Source: a candidate division TA06 bacterium SM23_40 (lineage in GTDB: Bacteria > LJUI01 > SM1-40). Taken from it: a stretch of 8,279 nucleotides of DNA. The stretch lies in contig LJUI01000112.1 of the NCBI GenBank assembly GCA_001303705.1, positions 1-8,279 of the forward strand, in the 5' to 3' direction. Positions 5,115-8,279 of this stretch are shown here, one piece after another. The notes beneath the pieces were generated by a model that was not told the DNA's origin, did no database searches, and saw only the letters and a list, made by a program, of their open reading frames with translations. Both the position numbers and the translations under genes were made by a program. Within the stretch, counting starts at the first letter, position 1; each line of letters begins with the position of its first letter.

Positions 5115-7949
5115 ATGAACCAGAATCGGATCGGCGTTCTCGCCGTCATCGTCCTTGCTTTCTTCCTTGCGCCGCGCTCCCCCGCCTGGACCCCTGTCCA
5201 GGGGCCTGTCGAGGGAGTGTGGGACCTAGAAGGAAGCCCGTACATCGCCGTCGGCGACATCCAGATCTGGGGGGGAGATACACTCGTCATCGAGCCGCTC
5301 GTCGAGGTGCGATTCAATGCTGGCCTCACGTTCACCGTGTATGGCACGCTCCTCGCCCAGGGTACGGCGGACAGCCTGATCACCTTCACCTCCCACCAGC
5401 CGTATCCCATGGCCGGGGACTGGGGTCCCATCTATTTCTATTCGAATGAGCCGGAGGGATCAGTGCTCGACTACTGCATCGTCGAGTACGGCGGCGCACC
5501 GGGACCGGGCACCATCAGGATCGAGTACCTGTCGAACCCGACGATCACGCACTGCCTCATCCGTGAAAGCTCCAACTACGGGATCTGGTGCCACAACCAG
5601 ACCACTCCCCTCATCGCCGACTGCATCATCCGCGATAACGAGAAGCATGGCATCGCGTGCGAGAACATGGCAGCGCCCACGATCTCGGATAACACGTTCA
5701 TCGGCAACTCGTACGCAGCCTATGTCGATGGCTCCTCCCAGCCGGTACTGAGCGGCAACACGGCGTCCGGCAACACGCACGATGGGGTCGAAGTGCACGG
5801 TTCCCTCATTGTCGATGCACACTGGTCCGACCTGCCGTACTACCTCTCCGGAGGCCTGTACGTTGAGCAGGGGGTCACCCTGACGATCGACCCGGGAATG
5901 AAGATCGTCTCTGCATCAGCGGTCTCGCTCACCGTGTACGGCACGATCCATGCTGACGGCACGCCCTCAGATCCGATCACGTTCACGAGTCAGTTCGGTT
6001 CTTCCGACTGGGGCCGGTGGGGCCACCTCGGGCTCCTTGAATCATCGACGGGGAATATCATCGATGCCTGCATCTTCGAATACGGGGGCTCCGACAATCA
6101 GGGACTGATCCTGTGCCAGGGCGCCGAGGCGGCGATCAGCAACTCGCTCATCCGGTACAGCCCGAATGCCGGGATCCGGGTGACAGCGGATGCCGATCTG
6201 AGCGTGACGGGAACAACCTTCATCGGTACGGAGTGGCCGATACGGGCTGATGCCTCCGCCTTTCTGACAGTCGCAGGCAACACCGCCCAGGGTAATGTGC
6301 ACGACGGGATATCGATCCAGGGTACCGCAGCGAACGGCTCCACATGGCATCCCGACCTGCCGTACATCGTCGCCGAGTACGTCTCTGTCGATGCCGGGGA
6401 CACCGTGACCCTCCTGCCGGGTACAGAAGTACAGTTCCTCCCGTACAGGGGAATGACAATCCGGGGCACTCTCCTTGCGGTGGGCACGCCGTCGGACTCA
6501 ATCATCTTCACCTCATCCCAACTCTATCCCGGTGGCGGCGACTGGAACGCCGTCGATTTCATCGACAGCAGCTCGAGCGGCAGCATCCTCCAGTACTGCA
6601 CCCTCGCCTACGGAGGGGCGAATGGCACGGGAACGGTCAGAGTGTCGGATTACTCTGACCCGACGATCGCGAATTGCCGTATCACCAGGAGTGCCGTGGA
6701 CGGCGTTCAGTGTGTCAATCGTGCTGCTCCCACGATCTCCCGATGCCTCATCGAAGCCAACGATCGCTACGGCATCTTTATTTCGTCGTTCGCCGAACCG
6801 GATATCAAGGACTGCCGCTTCTTTACGAATGAGTTCGCCATCTTCGCAGACGGCGATGTGGCACCTACGCTCGTGCGGAACACGGCCTATGGAAATCTCC
6901 ATGATGGCGTAGCTGTGAGCGGTACCATCTCCTCCGACGTGACGTGGAGCAATCTCCCCCACATCGTAATCGCGGGAATGGAAATCGCGGCAACAGCGAC
7001 GCTGACGGTCGATCCAGGGGTCGATGTCCAGTTCGTCCCCGACGCGCACCTCAATGTCTACGGGAAACTCGAGGCCGACGGAGAGCTCGTCGATCCTATC
7101 ATCTTCACCGCTGAACCCGGGGCATCCGAGAGCGGCCACTGGGGACATCTGGGATTCATCGGTCCGTCCTCGAGCCAGAATCTGCTCGACTACTGCATTG
7201 TCGAGTTCGCCGGCAGCGACGGCCTGGGAGCGCTCTTCTTCGAGTCCTCCGCCGGAGGAACGGTCGCCAGATCAGAGGTCCGGGCCAATCTCGCCCACGG
7301 GATCGAGTGCCGCGATCACGCATCACCCTCGGTGCTCGGATCATCCCTGCTCGCCAATGCGAGCTCCGGCGTCCGCGCCGAGGGAGAATCAACCCCCACC
7401 ATCACCAACAGCAATATCGTCGGCAACGCGCGGTACGGTGTGGAGAACCTGGATCCACTGGTGACTATCGATGCCGAGGATAACTGGTGGGGGAGTCCGA
7501 GCGGCCCCGGGGGCGCAGGCCCGGGAACGGGAGACAGCGTGACCGCCTGGGTAGACTACGACCCGTGGAGGGACAGCCCGTACCTGCCCTCAGTGACGAT
7601 CTCCCTCACTCCTGATACCATCCCCATCGTCATCCCGCCGCAGGGCGGAGGCTTCGGGTACACGGGCGTCGTCATCAACCACACCTCTCAGCAGCAGACG
7701 CTCGCCGGATGGATAGACGTCCGGCTCCCCAACGGCACGAGATACGGGCCGCTCCTCGGCCCGATCACCCTCAATCTCGCGCCCGAGGAGACGCTGAGCG
7801 TCCATCTCCAGCAGAACGTCCCGGGGATGGCTCCGGCAGGGCACTATCGGTTCAACGGATATCTGGGGACCCACCCTTCTCCGGCGAGCGACTATTCGTG
7901 GTTCGCGTTCGAGAAGGCGGGGCCGCTTGGTATCGTGAGAGAAGACTGA
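5115..7949 (+). CDS. Secreted right-handed parallel beta-helix repeat protein, 944 residues
   Basis: The N-terminus is a Sec-type signal peptide (MNQNRIGVLAVIVLAFFLAP) with likely cleavage near residue 24 (SPA-W), so the protein is exported. Residues 36-823 form four modules of about 174-213 residues. Each opens with W..LPY or a similar motif, passes through a TLTI.PG..V.F motif, GTL.A.GT and a D.I.FTS strand, then rungs such as P.I..C.I..N...GI. Modules 1-3 close with GN.HDGV/I. This is the pattern of right-handed beta helices of the pectin-lyase/NosD/CASH type. DNWWGSPSGPGG (789-800) closes module 4, a motif common at the end of such proteins. Residues 824-944 form an Ig-like domain (ISLTPDTIPIVIPP... 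then YSWFAFEK). No catalytic residues of a known polysaccharide lyase were recognised, so it may be an adhesin, surface or binding protein. GGGAGGAG (5104-5111) supports the start. Confidence 0.93.
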   Translation: MNQNRIGVLAVIVLAFFLAPRSPAWTPVQGPVEGVWDLEGSPYIAVGDIQIWGGDTLVIEPLVEVRFNAGLTFTVYGTLLAQGTADSLITFTSHQPYPMAGDWGPIYFYSNEPEGSVLDYCIVEYGGAPGPGTIRIEYLSNPTITHCLIRESSNYGIWCHNQTTPLIADCIIRDNEKHGIACENMAAPTISDNTFIGNSYAAYVDGSSQPVLSGNTASGNTHDGVEVHGSLIVDAHWSDLPYYLSGGLYVEQGVTLTIDPGMKIVSASAVSLTVYGTIHADGTPSDPITFTSQFGSSDWGRWGHLGLLESSTGNIIDACIFEYGGSDNQGLILCQGAEAAISNSLIRYSPNAGIRVTADADLSVTGTTFIGTEWPIRADASAFLTVAGNTAQGNVHDGISIQGTAANGSTWHPDLPYIVAEYVSVDAGDTVTLLPGTEVQFLPYRGMTIRGTLLAVGTPSDSIIFTSSQLYPGGGDWNAVDFIDSSSSGSILQYCTLAYGGANGTGTVRVSDYSDPTIANCRITRSAVDGVQCVNRAAPTISRCLIEANDRYGIFISSFAEPDIKDCRFFTNEFAIFADGDVAPTLVRNTAYGNLHDGVAVSGTISSDVTWSNLPHIVIAGMEIAATATLTVDPGVDVQFVPDAHLNVYGKLEADGELVDPIIFTAEPGASESGHWGHLGFIGPSSSQNLLDYCIVEFAGSDGLGALFFESSAGGTVARSEVRANLAHGIECRDHASPSVLGSSLLANASSGVRAEGESTPTITNSNIVGNARYGVENLDPLVTIDAEDNWWGSPSGPGGAGPGTGDSVTAWVDYDPWRDSPYLPSVTISLTPDTIPIVIPPQGGGFGYTGVVINHTSQQQTLAGWIDVRLPNGTRYGPLLGPITLNLAPEETLSVHLQQNVPGMAPAGHYRFNGYLGTHPSPASDYSWFAFEKAGPLGIVRED
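5220..7583 (+). repeat. Four coding modules in an A-B-A-B arrangement within the beta-helix gene
   Basis: Module 1 is 5220-5819, module 2 is 5823-6344, module 3 is 6345-6944 and module 4 is 6945-7583. Modules 1 and 3 share YP..GDW, YGGA.G.GT.R and an extra rung; both are close to 200 residues. Modules 2 and 4 share WGHLG at the matching place and S...N.LDYC-type strands followed by GSD..G. Module 2 is about 26 residues shorter, roughly one rung. This suggests duplication of a two-module unit. Divergence at DNA level shows it is old. Confidence 0.65.
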
Positions 7950-8006
7950 CAGAGGTCGCGGGGCGCCACAGTCTGGCAGCATACCGGCTTAAGTCAGAAG
8001 GGCGAT

Positions 8007-8038
8007 GAGCCAGCTCTGGCAGGCGCGTGGGCTGGCTC
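8007..8038. terminator. Hairpin downstream of the beta-helix gene, possible terminator
   Basis: GAGCCAGC (8007-8014) pairs perfectly with GCTGGCTC (8031-8038) around a 16-base loop, 58 bases after the stop at 7949. There is no T-tract on either strand, so it may be a Rho-type or bidirectional structure between convergent genes. Confidence 0.4.
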
Positions 8039-8075
8039 CGGCGCAGATATAGACGAGTCCGAGCGGAAACAGGAG

Positions 8076-8102
8076 CCCGGAAGGAGCATCAGCTCTTCCG
8101 GG
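8076..8102. terminator. Second hairpin between convergent genes
   Basis: CCCGGAAG (8076-8083) pairs perfectly with CTTCCGGG (8095-8102). An alternative fold extends inwards with GAGC/GCTC. It lies 30 bases past the stop of the minus-strand gene at 8133 and could end transcription from that side. No T-run is present. Confidence 0.45.
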
Positions 8103-8128
8103 CAGAGCTGACCAGCTTCCGGGCAGAG
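8095..8128. repeat. 13-bp direct repeat with a 21-bp period
   Basis: CTTCCGGGCAGAG occurs at 8095-8107 and 8116-8128. The first copy forms the right arm of the hairpin ending at 8102, so a second copy of that arm is available for alternative pairing with CCCGGAAG at 8076. Confidence 0.75.
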
Positions 8129-8132
8129 GTGT

Positions 8133-8279
8133 CTAGCGAATGATGGCGAACGTGCCTACGACAGTCTGAGCCGGGGCCTCAACCGAAAAGAGATAGATGC
8201 CGCTTGCCACATCGGCTGCCACCGGATCCCATTCAACCGAGCCGCCGCCTTCTCCCGCATATCGAATGCTCGCCACACG
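8133..8279 (-). CDS. C-terminus of an extracellular protein with a FlgD/T9SS-like Ig tail (5' end outside window)
   Basis: The minus strand is open from the right edge to a TAG at 8135-8133, giving 48 residues. The end reads WDPVAADVASGIYLFSVEA followed by a VVGTFAIIR strand. The pattern W(D/N)..........SG.Y...(L/V).A.........F..(I/L)R is that of FlgD Ig-like or T9SS type A sorting-like C-terminal domains, common at the ends of secreted proteins in FCB-group bacteria. The tail is thought to fold outside the cell and, in T9SS species, to act as a sorting signal. The rest of the protein, and so its function, lies beyond position 8279. It converges on the beta-helix gene with a 183-base gap. The short length limits certainty, but the motif and exact end fit well. 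Confidence 0.7.
   Translation of the reverse strand, partial: RVASIRYAGEGGGSVEWDPVAADVASGIYLFSVEAPAQTVVGTFAIIR

Overview
The window looks like chromosomal DNA from a GC-rich bacterium. It carries five plausible protein genes on mixed strands, partial genes at both edges, and unusually repeat-rich intergenic DNA. Two things suggest an uncultured lineage near the FCB group (Eisenbacteria- or Latescibacteria-like): a long secreted right-handed beta-helix protein, and a C-terminal tail resembling the FlgD/T9SS-type Ig-like tails of that group. This placement is inferred from protein style only; there is no rRNA or other marker in the window.

Left part (1-1620): the N-terminal 313 residues of an NAD(P)-dependent aldehyde dehydrogenase lie on the minus strand and run off the left edge. 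All expected catalytic residues are visible, and a strong Shine-Dalgarno favours a GTG start at 940. Upstream are a possible promoter and a cluster of 25-bp direct repeats with an 11-bp inverted repeat (1276-1366). The cluster looks like a solitary transposon end, perhaps of IS21 type; no transposase is present.

Middle part (1620-4750): three plus-strand genes, each preceded by its own tandem-repeat tract. A 17-bp array (1624-1809) precedes a lipoprotein with the two GxxH motifs of the TIKI/ChaN/EreA superfamily. A 27-unit array of 17- and 18-bp units, almost every one containing GATC (3058-3530), precedes a cysteine-rich DUF3795-type protein. A small array with units of 9 or 11 bp (4087-4157) precedes a PEBP/YbhB-type lipoprotein. 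That last gene also has a well-placed internal ribosome binding site and ATG that would give a signal-less form of normal PEBP length.

Right part (4750-8279): a near-consensus sigma70-type promoter (4799-4828) leads into a leader of about 280 nt with a possible short ORF and a perfect dyad. It is followed by a 944-residue secreted beta-helix protein made of four modules that appear to follow an A-B-A-B pattern. The intergenic DNA after it holds two perfect 8-bp-stem hairpins and a 21-bp-period direct repeat. A convergent minus-strand gene enters from the right edge, and only its last 48 residues are visible.

Nothing shows that the genes form one pathway. Three of the four complete plus-strand proteins appear to be exported or envelope-attached. 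The most unusual content is the set of intergenic tandem arrays, two of which seem to share a GATCA-containing core.
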